DNA of 64,000 bases from Ichthyophthirius multifiliis (lineage: Eukaryota > Ciliophora > Oligohymenophorea > Hymenostomatida). The DNA lies in contig NW_004085868.1 of assembly GCF_000220395.1 (NCBI RefSeq), positions 7,840 to 71,839 on the forward strand. Reading direction: 5' to 3'. Positions 24,951 to 37,725 of this stretch are shown one piece after another; the stretch's first letter is position 1, and each line of letters starts with the position of its first letter. A model generated the notes under the pieces. That model was not told the origin of the DNA, did no database searches, and saw nothing but the letters and a program-made list of their open reading frames with translations. The translations under genes were made by a program, and so were the position numbers.

Positions 24951-27019
24951 TTGATTTTTTACATTTAAAGAAAAACTATTAATATGAATTTCAAATCGTT
25001 TTTGTTCTTTAATTGTAATCCAATTTTATTCAAATTCTTTTTAAATTTAATCATGTTTTTGTTTTTTTTTGACAATAAGTTTTTTTCTTTAAATTCTCAT
25101 ATTATAGTATCTCATCCAAAATAAACATAATTTTTATTATTTGATAATATTTAATATCTTTAAAAATATTAGAAAATATTATAAAATAATATACTTTTTA
25201 TTGCAATCTTAATTTAATTTTTTTCGAAATACACATTCTTAAAAACATATTAATTTTCACATGAGCCATACTAGCTGTCATCAATTGATTTTTGAAATAT
25301 TTCTAATCTTAAATGAGTTTTAAAACTAACTAATTACTTACTAGACATTCTACAATATCATCAATATAAGTTTTTGTTAAATCTTAACTTATTTTTACCA
25401 ATTTTACTATATCAATTTAGGCTTTATCGATTTTATATTATACACAAATATTTTATAAACTTTACAAATTTTATAAAATTCTTCCCCAATTAAATCCAAA
25501 GTTAATTTTTAATGTTTAATAAGCATCAGAAAACTAGTTAATTTTTCCGTCTTAAATTTCTATATTTAATTAATTACTGCTTAAATGCAATTATTTTATT
25601 TGAATTTAATCTTGATTTAATTTAGACAACTTATGGATAATATCTGGATTTTCGTTCAATATTAGTCCATCTAATACTTTATTTTCTTTTGAAATAGATG
25701 CAATTTAGATAATTTCAGATGTATTTTTTAGTGAAATATTGCTATTATTATTATTGATATTTTGAATCAAACTTATATCTTTTTAGTCTTCCGCAGTTAA
25801 AAAAAAATCATTTTTCTTAACATTATCTTATGCTTATTAATTTATTATTGACATATTATTTAATAAATTCGATTAATTATTAATACTTAAATCTAATTTA
25901 TATTTTCTTTAATCTTCTTCTTCATTTTTTTAAAAAATAAATTTCTAGTTTTTATTTAAACTATGATTTAACCTAATTTCATATTTTTTTTTTTTTTTTA
26001 ATTTTAAAAAAATATTTTTTTAATTTTTTAAAAAAAAGAATATACTCCATTTTTTATGTTCTTATTATAGGAAAATCATTTTAAAAAGCAGAATTTACAT
26101 TCATATCTTTCGAAATAATACCTTTATTTATTAATTCGAAAATTCCTATAGATAGATCGCTTTATTTTATTTCTTGCTTATAAAAAGGATTGTCTCTTAT
26201 ATGTTTCGGCAATATTATTGGTTATGAAAGTCTAGTATATTTTATTGGTTTTATCAAATTAATTTTTTTCTTTTAAGTTTTCATTTAACTTAATATACTA
26301 ATATTTTAATTTATATTATTTTATGTATTATTTGATTATAATTAAGTAGACTTTTTTTAATATATATTAATATATATATATATATATATATTTTTATTTA
26401 TTTTACGAAATTTAAAAATAATTATGAATTTTGTATATCATTGCAATTATTTAAACTCAATTAATGGTTTTGAGTATGACTTAATTTAATTTTACAATTT
26501 CCTTATTTATTTTTATTTATTTTTTATTATTTATTTGGAATTTCTAATGCTTATGTTTTTTCGGAAATAGATGAATGTAAACTCCTTTTTTATGGTTTTT
26601 CTAATGTTTCTTATGATATTTTATTTTAATTTAATTATTCTTAGTTTTTAAATAATTTGGTTGCTATATTATTTATATTCGTCATATCTATATTAGAATT
26701 TATTTATGGATATATTTATGATATTAAATCATTCTAAAAATTATATTAAATATATTTTTTTTTGAAAATTTGAATATTTTTTTACTTCTTATGTTAATTT
26801 ATTTTTTAAATTTTCAGAAAGGTTGCTTGTTTTATAACTTAAAGATTGCATTAGTATACTAAGTTATTAATTTTAATCGTTATTTATTAAAGAAAAATCA
26901 CGCGTTTTTTTATTTTGGGCCATAATTCTTGAAGATTTTATTAGTAATTTTATTTCCATTTGTATTTTTTTTATTTCTTTTATTTAGTGTTAATCATGTT
27001 CTGATTATGAGTTTTACAT
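23293..27019 (-). CDS. IQCH-like protein (IQ motif-containing protein H homologue)
   Basis: Six introns (26734-26785, 26351-26406, 25973-26045, 25158-25194, 24901-24962, 24070-24147) splice to 1122 residues, starting at ATG 27019 (MQNSQSEHDQ) and ending with TGA at 23293-23295; a start at MAQNKKTRDF is an alternative. Matches to IQCH run in order: SIGIFELINKGIISKDM, FGFNWGRI, a basic IQ-like segment (FWMRYYNMRIQRKK), RFEIHINSFSLN, LVPGIPNQEDKLLAIELNIP near residue 735, GCIIEAKPKQ, and FFIEPSG...GYCRLDLIVF from about 900, the ATP-grasp-like C-terminal half. In mammals IQCH binds calmodulin and is needed for sperm function; a role in the ciliate axoneme is an inference. The N-terminal 200 residues are Asn/Gln-rich and unconserved. 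Confidence 0.82.
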
Positions 27020-28879
27020 TTTTAATTTGTATATCAAGTATTTTATATTTATTTTTATTTAATTATTAATTGTTTTATTTATTTTGATTGTTTGTAATAA
27101 TAAAAATAATTTACATTAATTAAGAAATATATTATAAAATTACTAAAAACTATATAAGAATATAGTTATAAATTAATATAAAATTATAAAAAAAAATAAT
27201 AAAAAAAAATGATAATAATTTTTAAAAATAAATAAAAAAAATAATTAAAAATATATTGTGAATTTAAGTAAATTAAATGTTTAAGAAATAAAGAATAATT
27301 TTAAATAAAATATATATAAAAATTTAATACTTAATATCGAAAACTTTATTATTTATTAAAATTTTTTTTTTAAAAAAAATTAATTTTAATAATGTTTTAT
27401 CATATAAAAAATTAAAAATATTAATAAAATTACTATATATTATATATATATATATAAATATATATTTATATATATATTTATATATATTTATATAAATTTA
27501 TATAAATTTATATTTTTATGTTTTTATTTTTTTTTTTTAAAAAAAAAATTTTAATTTTAAATATATTTAAATAATTTTATTTTTTACCAAATTTTTCTCT
27601 ACTAATAAGAAGTTTTTTATTTTCTTTAAACATCATTTGCAATTATAAATGTTTATTTTTAATAACATTGTTAAAAAAACTAATCTATATAGAAATTCTT
27701 TATAAAAATAAACTATATTATATTTTAAAAAATGGTTTAATATATAATATAATTATTAAACCTTTTTTAAATTTATAAACTATTCTTTTTTTTGCTAATA
27801 TTTATAAATGCAATATTCTAATTTAATTAAATTTTTTATTATAAATTGTAATACTATTTTAATAATTAATATTTTTTAATATTTATTAATTTATAATTAT
27901 ATAATTTTTAAAAAGTTTAAGTTTTTTCTATATTAATAAAAATATTTTATAAATGAATAAAATATTTTATATATTAAATATAAATATTATTAAATTTATA
28001 ATATATATATTTTTAAAATTAAATTATAATAATAATTATTATTATAATTATTATTATCATTATAATAATTATTAATAATACATATTATACATTTATATTT
28101 ATAATTTATTTCATTTATTTCTATTTTTATATTTATAATTTTAATTATATTATAAATATTTTTTTTATATATATTTTATTGTATTTTTGTTATATATATA
28201 TTTATCATTATTAACATTTTAGATAAAAAATATTTATTAAAAATGTAATATACCATTTTTTTTATAGCTTTTTAAAAGTTTTAATACAAAAATCAATATA
28301 AGTATTTTTCTAAAGTTAAACTTTTTTGTTTTATAATTAATATAATTTATTTTTTAGAAAATATAATTTTAATATAAATATATATTTAAACATAACTTTT
28401 GTTTTTAAAATTAGATAATATTTTATATATTTTTTGTTTTGTTTTACCAAATAATTAATTATGAATGAAATTTAATAACTTTATTCTTAAATTCAGATTA
28501 TTAATTATTTCAATTAAAAACAAATCAAATTATTATTAATTTAATGAGAAAAAAGTTTTATAATAATAATAAATAAAAAAGCAATTAATATTTAATATTT
28601 ATGTAAATATAAGTATTTTTTTAAAGATATATTATATTATTTATTAAATTTTTTAAAATCATGAATTAAAATAATGCAATAATAGATAATTGGTCTTATT
28701 ATTAAACAAACTAAAAATATTTTTTATAATTAAAAAACTTAATAAAAATATAATAGAAAATAATAATATATATAAAATTAATAAATAATATTTAAATATT
28801 TAATTTTTTATTATAATTGAATAATTATTAAAATTTTATTTAAATAAAATATTTTTTTTCTATATTTCATTGATAAACA

Positions 28880-28932
<53 letters not shown>

Positions 28933-29193
28933 AGCTAATATTATATATGATTTTTACATTAATATAAAATAAGTTTTATTATAAAATAGCAATTTTTATA
29001 TTCATAAATATATTATATTTATTTTTTAATTTTATAAAAGAAATATTCATAAAAAAATTTAACTTATAAACACTAACCCACAATTTATATAAAAAAAAAG
29101 TTTATAAAAGAATTAATTATATTTATTTATGTATATCTTATAATATATTATTTTTAAAATTTTCAATAATACAAACATAAAAAAAATAAAAAT
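27020..29193. other. Long AT-rich intergenic region
   Basis: About 2.2 kb between the divergently transcribed IQCH-like and legumain genes; both promoters must lie here. It holds several TA runs (27436-27500, 28885-28930). No gene or clear motif seen. Confidence 0.6.
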
Positions 29194-30504
29194 ATGAAAT
29201 CCTTAAAATCATTATTCTTATTAGCAACTCTCATATTATTAATAAAAGCTGATAACTTCGCTGTTCTTGTTGCAGGCTCAAACGGTTATTGGAATTATCG
29301 TCACTAATCTGACTTATGTCACTCCTATTAAATATTAATTAGTCGTGGCTATAAAGCTAAAAATATAATAACATTTTCGTATAATGATGTTGCTAAAGAT
29401 AGTGAGAATCCCTTCCCTAATCAACTTTTTAATAAACCTACCTACAAAAAACCTGGTGTAGATATAAACAAAGGCTGTGTAATTGATTATGAAGGAGATG
29501 ATGTAAAACCTGAAAACTATTTATCTGTTATATAAGGAAATAGTACAGCTGTTAAAGGAATTGGTAGTGGTCGTGTTTTAACTAGTGGTGAAAACGATTA
29601 TGTCTTTTTAACTTTCTTCGATCATGGAGCCCCTGGATTGATAGCTTTCCCAAACAATGATTTATACGCTTCTGATTTATTGAAAGCCTTTAAAAAAATG
29701 CACTCAAAAAAAATGTATAAGTAATTAGTTTATTACTTAGAAGCCTGTGAATCAGGATCTATGTTCCATGATTTACCTAAGGACTTAAATATTTACGGAG
29801 TTACAGCTGCAAATGAATCTGAATCTTCTTATGCTACATATTGTGATAGTGATGCTTATGTAAATGGAAAAGACCTTGGTACTTGCTTAGGTGATTTGTT
29901 TTCGGTTAAATGGATGGAAGATACATAAAATAATAAAAGTGAAAAATATACTCTATAATAATAATTCGTTAAGGTAAAAAAATAAACTAACGAGTCTCAT
30001 GTTATGTAATATGGAGATTTAAGTTGGTCTGCAAAAACTCCTATTAGTACATTTTTGGGACACTACAAGAAAACAGAAGAATAATCTTATTTTGGAAGTT
30101 TCATTAGAAATAAACTACTTTAATTTTAAGATATTTTCGGAAAAAATGATAATGAATCTAATATTTCCTCAAAAAATATTGAATCTAGATAAGTTAAATT
30201 ATAGTATTTGATTAATAAATATAAAAAAAACCCTACTGATTAAAATTTCAGTAATCTTAATGTTGAATTATAGTCTATTAAATACTTTAATGATAGATTT
30301 ATTGAATTAAAAAATAAAACTAAGCTAAGTGGAGAACACTATGTAGGTACTAATTTCGATTGCTATAAAAAGATAGTAGAGATTTTCAAGTAAAAATGTG
30401 GAGTTATGCCAGAAGGAACATATGGAAATTATAGATATCTTTATGAATTATGTGCAGTAAATGATGAAAAATATAGTGCCGATGTTGTTGAGAAAATGTG
30501 TTGA
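29194..30504 (+). CDS. Legumain (asparaginyl endopeptidase, family C13)
   Basis: Intronless 436-residue frame from ATG 29194 to TGA 30502-30504. A signal peptide is evident (MKSLKSLFLLATLILLIKA), then the mature start FAVLVAGSNGYWNYRHQSD typical of the family. The catalytic dyad is visible: His144 in FFDHGAPG and Cys185 in YYLEACESGSMF. The end carries the prodomain Cys pattern (C...CG...C...C). Length matches animal and plant legumains (about 430-490). These cysteine proteases cut after Asn in acidic lysosome-like compartments and process other hydrolases. Whether it is secreted or kept in food vacuoles cannot be seen here. Confidence 0.95.
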
Positions 30505-30719
30505 TTTTTTTCTTTTTATTATAAAAGAAAAATATAATATATTTAATTATATTTTTTTTATATTTTTTTTTTTTTTTAAATATTAATTTTTTTAATTAAT
30601 TAATTATTTATTTATATTTTTTATTTTGCTTATATACTATTATATCAAATAAAATAATATTTATTTATATTATAAAAATTAATTTAAATCATTTATTGTA
30701 TTATAAATAAAAATAAATG

Positions 30720-30750
<31 letters not shown>

Positions 30751-31148
30751 AAATAATTTATGTTTTAATAACAATAATAAAAAAAAACAATTTACTATTA
30801 ATATTTTATTTGTAAGTTAAGATTTATATATATTTTTATTTAAAAAAAAAGGCAAATTTTATAAAGTTAAAATAAGCATACAATAAGAAATTATTTAAGT
30901 TATTTATTAATTAAAAATAGAAAAAATTTTAATCTAAATGAATAATGCATATTTTTATCTAACAAATTAATCTAATTTTCAATAATCAAATATTATCGAA
31001 TGTTTTTTTATTTATAAAATAAAATTAGAAGTTTTATTTTTTTTGTAATTTTAATATATATAAATAAATATATTTACATTTTTTTATTTTTTTATTAGAA
31101 TAAAATATTAAAAATATATAATAAAATAAAATAAAAATTATAATAAAA
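30505..31148. other. AT-rich intergenic DNA
   Basis: About 640 bases with poly-T and a TA run near 30728-30750 downstream of the legumain stop. No gene seen. Confidence 0.6.
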
Positions 31149-34100
31149 ATGTCATCAAAAGATGATTATAAAAAAAAATTTACATAAATAATTAAAAACC
31201 GAAAAGACTTTAAAAAAAAAAAAGAAGATTTAAAATAATAAGTAATAAAAGAGGCTTAAGAAATAACATCAAAGAAAAAACAAACGCCGTAAAAGATAAA
31301 ATATATTAAAAAAAAAAAATATTATAAAATTTTTAATATTTATATTTATATGTACATATATATATTTATATGATAAATAAATATAAATATATATTTATAT
31401 TTTATTTATTTTAAGGAATATTACTTAAGGCTTAATTGAAGCATGTACAGAAATAATGAATACAAATCTTTAATAAAATGAAGATTATGCGCAAAAAGTT
31501 AGCAGTTTAATAGTAATATAAAATAAATAAAAAAATATAATCTTATAAATAATAATTAAAGTTAATTAAAGAATTAATGGATTTATCGCTAACACCAGTA
31601 TTATAATATGTATCAATAATATTTTTAGAATACATGAAAAAAACAATAATATAACACAAAGACGATGAAATATATGGATATACCTATTTTTCATAAAATC
31701 CAAGTAAAAAATATACAACTTTTTATATATATATATATATAAAAATATATATATATATTTATATATATATATAATTATTTATAAATATTTTTAAATATTT
31801 ATTAATATTTATACATTTATTTATATACATATATAATTAGATGAAGAACAAAAAAAATATGGATCTTTTATTTTATAAACAATGTAGGAATGTTTATTTG
31901 TTTGGACATCTTGGTTTCATAAGAATAGTAATTAAACAAAAACGAAATTTTTTTTAGCTTACTAGGATTGTTTAAATTCTGGAGTATTGTTTCCCGATTT
32001 TGAAAGTTTTACTTAATTTCAATAAAAAGATATTCTAAATCACGATGGAAAAGATGGAATTAACTTATTAATATATATGGAAGAGTTAATAGACATGTAG
32101 TTATAATTAAATTAAAGTAAAGAGTATCTGTAATAAGTTATTGAATTATAAGAATCATAATTAGATTAAGAAAATTTTAAAAAATGTCATGTTTTTTATT
32201 CTGAATATGAAAAAACTGTATAAGCAATTAATTTCGATAGCCTTTTTTAAGAAGATAAATAGGCTTTTTAAAATGATTATGAATTTGTTAAAAAAGGTTT
32301 AGCATTAATGGAAGAATTTTCACAAAAGAAAATAAAATATACAGATTTTTGTTAAAAAATAGGAAATCTTTTAAAAGGATAAAATTCTTTTATTAAAAGT
32401 TAGAATGATTTATTAAAGAGTAATTTAGAAAAAAAGGTAAAAATAAATAAAATTTGGAATAAGAATAATTAGAAAATTAAAAAATGAAAATAAAATAAAT
32501 TTATAAAAATTATAAGAAGAAATTTAAAATTTGAATAAAGAAAAAGAAATATTGGAAAAAAATTAAGAAATAGAAAAATAAAATTTATTAAAACAAAAAT
32601 AAAATGTTTAAATAGAAAAAGATAATTTAATAAAGGAAAAAGAAAATTTATTAAAACAATAATAAGAAACTAATTCTAAATATGAAAATTTATAAAAACA
32701 ACATGAAAATTTATAACATTAATTAAATGAAACACTTAAAAAATAAGAAAAAAATAATAATTTATAGTCATCAAATATATTATAAAAAGAACTTTAAATA
32801 TAATAAGAAAAAAGTAATGAAAAACTTAATTAAATTTAATAAGAAAACGAAAAATTAAAATAACAAATTTTAAATTATAAAAAAGAATCCGAAAATTAAA
32901 AAAAGGAACTTGAAAATTAAAAAAAGAAATTGAAAATTAAAAAAAGGAAATTGAAAATTCCAAAAAAGATGAAAATTTAAAAAAAATACTGAATAAATGT
33001 AATAAAGAGAAGAAATTTTAAAAAAGAAATTGAAAATTTAAAAAAAACAATGAAAAAATATAAAAAGACACTGATTTTTAGAAAAAAAAATTGAGGAAAT
33101 TTCTTAAGAAAAAGATTTTTTATAAAAAGACCTTGAAAATTATAAAAAAAATACTGAATTTATATAAAAAAAAGAACTCGAAAATAAATAAAAAGAACTC
33201 GAAAATAAATAAAAGGAATTCGAAAATAAATAAAAGGAATTCGAAAACAAATAAAAGGAACTCGAAAATAAATAAAAGGAACTCGATAATAAATAAAAGG
33301 AACTCGAAATCTAAAAAATTGAAAACGAAAACTAAAAAATCGAAAACGAAAATAAAAAAAAAGAAATTGAAATTTAAAAATAAACAATGGATGATTTTTT
33401 AAAAAAAAACCTTGAAAATAATACAAATGAAAAATAAAATTTTTAAAATCTTTAAAATGAAATTTTACAAAATGAAAAAAATTAAGAAAATATTATTCTA
33501 AATCAAAAAATAGAAAATTTAAATTAAAAAATAGAAAATTTAAATTAAAAAAATAAAAATTTAATAGAATTCAATAAAAGTTTAAACGAAAAAATAGAAA
33601 ATTTAAATAAATCATATAATTAAGAACTTCAAAAGAACAAACAATTGGAATTAGAAATATTCGAAAAAAACAAAATTGATGAAAATAAAAATTTATAATA
33701 AAAAAAAATATCCGATTTAGAAAATATAGATAAAATATAAGAAAATCATCATAACATTCTTGAAAATTCACAAGATCTTCAATAAATAACAAAACTACAA
33801 GAAGAAAACACTGCCTTAAAATCAAAAATCTTAAAACTGGAAAAAAAACTCCAAAATTATAAATAAAAAGACCTCTTATAAGAATAAAATATTCAATAAT
33901 TTTAAGAAAATCTCGAAAGTTAACAAAAAATAATACTCGATCAACAAAATAAGATTCAAAATATCTAAAATAGCCAAAACTAGTAATAAATACTTGAAAA
34001 TTTACAAAAAACAATCGAAAATACTCACTCATTAGACCAAAAGCTAAACAAAATAATAGAAAAGAAAAAAGAAAAAGAGAGTTATTTTTTTTCCCAATAT

Positions 34101-35246
34101 AAAAAAAACGAAGAAAATAATTTCGTTTCATAATTTTAATCGCCTTTAAAAAGTGATAAAAAATCGAAACTTTCTTAAATTTTAAAAAATTCATAAAAAA
34201 ATAGTTTTTATGAATAAAATCCTTTAAAATACATTTTTTTACCTAGAAAATATGAATAAATAGATAATATATAAAACAATATACAAACTAACAAAAAAAA
34301 AAATGAAGAAAAATTAAATAAAGAACTTCTTTTTCCTTTTAATTCACCAAAATAATACTATGATGAAAAAAAAAAACTCAAAAATAAATCATATTAAGAA
34401 AAAAAAAACTCAAAAAAAATATTTTTTTAAAAAAAATACTTCCAATAACTTAATTTGTTTGATAAAAATTCATTTAAAATATCCAATTTGAAATTCCAAA
34501 CAATTTTAGAATAAACCGAGTTCCTTTAAATTTCATAAATTACATATTTTGATGTTATACCTTCTTCTTAAAAATGCATTATTAAAATAGGATTATATAT
34601 AAATCCTGAAAACTCCATTTTTTTATAATAAAATGATAACTGTTTAAACGCACAAATACATATAGAAAATCTCCTTGAAATTTCATCTATATAAATCTGG
34701 AAAGAGCCTGAAAATACAGACTCTTTTTAAATCTAAAAAGGCTAAAATTAACATATATTTTCCTTTACAATTTCCATAAATGAAATTCCTTTCTAAATAC
34801 CATTTATTACTTTAAACATAACTGATACAGCCTTGTAAATGTATTTCCCTTTGCCTTGTTTATTAACCAAATTTGTGGAAATGGAAAATGTTTAAAATGA
34901 ATATTTTTTTAAAGAATTATGGTATGAATTTTCTAAAAATAATCACTTTTTACTTAAAACAAATACTTATGAGTTAAATTTAAGTGTTTGTGAAAATCCG
35001 GATTAAATGATAGAATATTTCCCTTTATTAATTCATTTAAATAAACTTAAAGCTAGAAATTATGAATCAAATATAGGAGATTTTAAATTGGGAGGAAAAA
35101 TATATTTAAGGCAGTTTAGTGTTGAAATGTTAATTAAAATTGTATTTAAACCAGAAAAATAAATTGAATTTTAAATAGCATCTAAAAATGAATATATAGC
35201 AGATTATTTTACATAGAATTTAATATATTTATTTACGAATTAATGA
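31149..35246 (+). CDS. VHS-like / long coiled coil / AP-2 alpha-appendage-like protein, frame interrupted
   Basis: Exons 31149-31288, 31416-31512, 31562-31703 and from 31841 encode an N-terminal helical domain (GLIEACTEIMN, SSLILIKELMDLSLTPVL, KKYGSFILQTM) resembling VHS/ENTH folds. A very long Gln/Glu/Lys coiled coil follows (about 32470-34250). The C-terminus from about 34450 resembles the alpha-adaptin appendage: a beta-sandwich part (KIGLYINPENSIFLQQ) and a platform part with LPCLLTKFVEMENV...YFFKELW. The last 700 codons to TGA 35244-35246 are one clean frame. Between 32430 and 33100 the frame must change about three times, each near an A-run or a possible unseen intron, so this may be assembly error, or two adjacent genes split near 32496. 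If one protein, it would suit vesicle-coat or tethering work; function is inferred. Confidence 0.6.
33174..33311 (+). repeat. Tandem 21-bp heptad-coding repeat
   Basis: Six to seven copies of a 21-base unit encode ELENKQK/EFENKQK, one coiled-coil heptad each, with only a few base differences. The unit length keeps frame and helix register, so copy number can change without breaking the protein. Confidence 0.9.
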
Positions 35247-35315
35247 AAATAAAATTTTTAAATTTTATTGTATTTTTTATTATATATATAAATTATATAG
35301 ATTTTATTAATAAAA

Positions 35316-36308
35316 TCATTTTTTTTTTAAACTTTCTAATAATAGTTTTGTATTACCTTCTTGTAATTCTTAGTTTTACAAATCTTAGACTAAAATATAA
35401 AAAATGTTATATAATAATATAAAAAGAATGTAAATAAATATATATTTATATTTATATATATATATATTATTTATTTTACATATAAAATATATTTTATTTT
35501 ATTATTATTTACTTATTTCATTAAAAATATTTAACTCATTATATATTTTATTATTATTATATAAGAAATTTATAATTTTCTAATTTTTATCATAATCTAT
35601 AACATATTAAACAAGTTCTTCATCTTCATATAAATCATAAATATTTTATTTTTAATCTTTACTTTCTTCTATACACTAAATTAAAATAATAATATCCCTT
35701 TACAAAAGTTTTTTTATATTTTTCTTATCATTTATATTTCCTATAGAAATTAATTTCAAACCTTTAAAATCACAAGAATACTAAATTAAACTGTCTTCAA
35801 TTTTTTAACAAATAAATTTTGGTTAAAACTCATAAATTTTACACAATTCTATACATTTAGAAAGTATTTATTTATATTCAATATCTTTATCAAACTTAAG
35901 TCTATTAAAAGAAGTTGCGACGTAATTTAAATCTAACATAAAATATATCAAATCTCTTAATCTTTGTAAATTTTCGTTTAAATTATTATTATCTTGGTTT
36001 ATATATGATCCACATAAAATATATATAAATTCTATATAATTATAGCCTAATGTTAAATTATTTTCTTAGAAAAATTATTCTAATTACCATTAAAAACTAT
36101 CGTTATTTAATTTATAAATTTATAATAATTAATAATCTATATTTGGAATTTTATATTTGTATAAACAATAATCGTTAAATATTAAATTTAATATGCTTTA
36201 CCCTTTTTAGTATATATGGGAACTTTAATGTATTATTTTTAATTATTTATATAATTCTTCTTTTGTTTCGGAAGATATTTGATTGAAAAATTAATTAAGG
36301 GTTTACAT
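35316..36308 (-). CDS. Unrecognised 289-aa protein
   Basis: ATG at 36308 (MQTLNQFFNQISSETKEELY), one intron at 35390-35512, TGA at 35316-35318; spliced length is exactly 290 codons. Composition is protein-like: helical, with LGYNYIEFIYILCGSYI, LQRLRDLIYFMLDLNYV and an acidic YDLYEDEELVQYV near the end, finishing ELQEGNTKLLLESLKKK. No signal peptide or membrane segment and no family recognised; the pattern suggests an all-helical repeat scaffold. It converges on the adaptin-like gene with only 69 bases between the two stops. Confidence 0.65.
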
Positions 36309-37725
36309 TTTTATTTTTAATAATTTATGTGAGTTTTATTAATTAATTTATTGATTTTAATAATTATATCTATCCTAAATAAATAAAAAAAATATATGTT
36401 ATATTTTTACTTATTTCGATTAAAAAATTATTATATTTATTAAAGAGATAGAATATAATTATTATAAATAAATTTTAAAATATATAATATATTACTGAAT
36501 GAAATAAACATTAAATTAATTAAATAATTATAAAAATAATTCATATATTAATAATAATTAAAATATTCAACTTTTGAAATTATAAATAATCTATCAAAGT
36601 TTTAAAAATTATAAAAACACAATAGTTTAATTTTTATATCTAATATTTATTTTATATATAAATATTTTTATTTTTTTCATTTATTATTTTCAGACTTCAT
36701 TTAAGTTATTGACAATTTAAATTCATTTATTTTTTAAAAATTTTATTTGCTTAGTTAATAAAATATTAAATATGGCTTTTAAATTTTTCATACTTATTTA
36801 AATAATAAATATTAAGATAATATTTATATAAAATATATTATAATATTATTCTACACTAATTTTCCAACCAAGTTACAGTATTTTTAAATAATGTATAGAT
36901 TAATTTGTAATTGTAAAATATTAATTTAAATTAAAAGATAATGAAATAACATAAAAATAAATTATAATCAACTAGAGTTTATTTTTTTAAAATAAAATAC
37001 CCAAAATAAATAATTAATAATAAAAATTAACTCTTATATTTAATATTTTTTTTTAAAAAAAAAAATATCTTAATTTTATAATATAGTTAAGTAAAACCAA
37101 AATTTAAAAATAATTTTATATAGATATATATTTTTTATAAATTAAAACTCCCCCAATCTCTCCCATATTTGAAATTTTACAAAACAAAAGGAAATTCAGT
37201 TTAAATATTCATTAAAATAAAGGAGTTTTAATTAAAATTTATATTATATAAATTAATAAAAAGGATTTAATAAATAAAAAAGAATATCATTACAATTAAA
37301 AATATATAATTTATATAATCTTATAAATATAAAAATATTTTAATTAATATTTAAGTTTTATTTAGATCTTTACTTATTACTTTTTATATATTTTAAATTA
37401 ATAAATATATACTATTTTTGATATATATAAACACTAAAATAATTTTTAAATTTTTTCTAAGAGAAATTATATTTTAAAAAAAAAAAATTATAAAAATATA
37501 TTTAAAATCTTCTATTTATTAACTTAAAATAATTTTTTAGTATAAAAATTAAAATAAATAAACTAGATATAGAAATATATAAATAATTTAAACTGATAAA
37601 ATAAAAAGTAAAATATAAAATTAATTCAAAAATACTATAAAGCTAAATTAATTTAATATATTTACATATTTTTTTTTTTATTTATTTAAAAAGAAAGAAA
37701 AAAAAGGAATGTTATAATTAAATTT
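36309..37725. other. AT-rich intergenic region with one G+C-richer patch
   Basis: About 1.4 kb without a supported gene. A short C-rich patch at 37147-37195 (ACTCCCCCAATCTCTCCCAT) stands out from the A/T background; no frame or RNA fold was assigned to it. Confidence 0.5.

Noticed and set aside
33571..34194. 207-residue minus-strand hydrophobic ORF
   Set aside because: Antisense of the coiled-coil Lys/Asn/Glu codons, which automatically gives Phe/Leu/Ile on the other strand.
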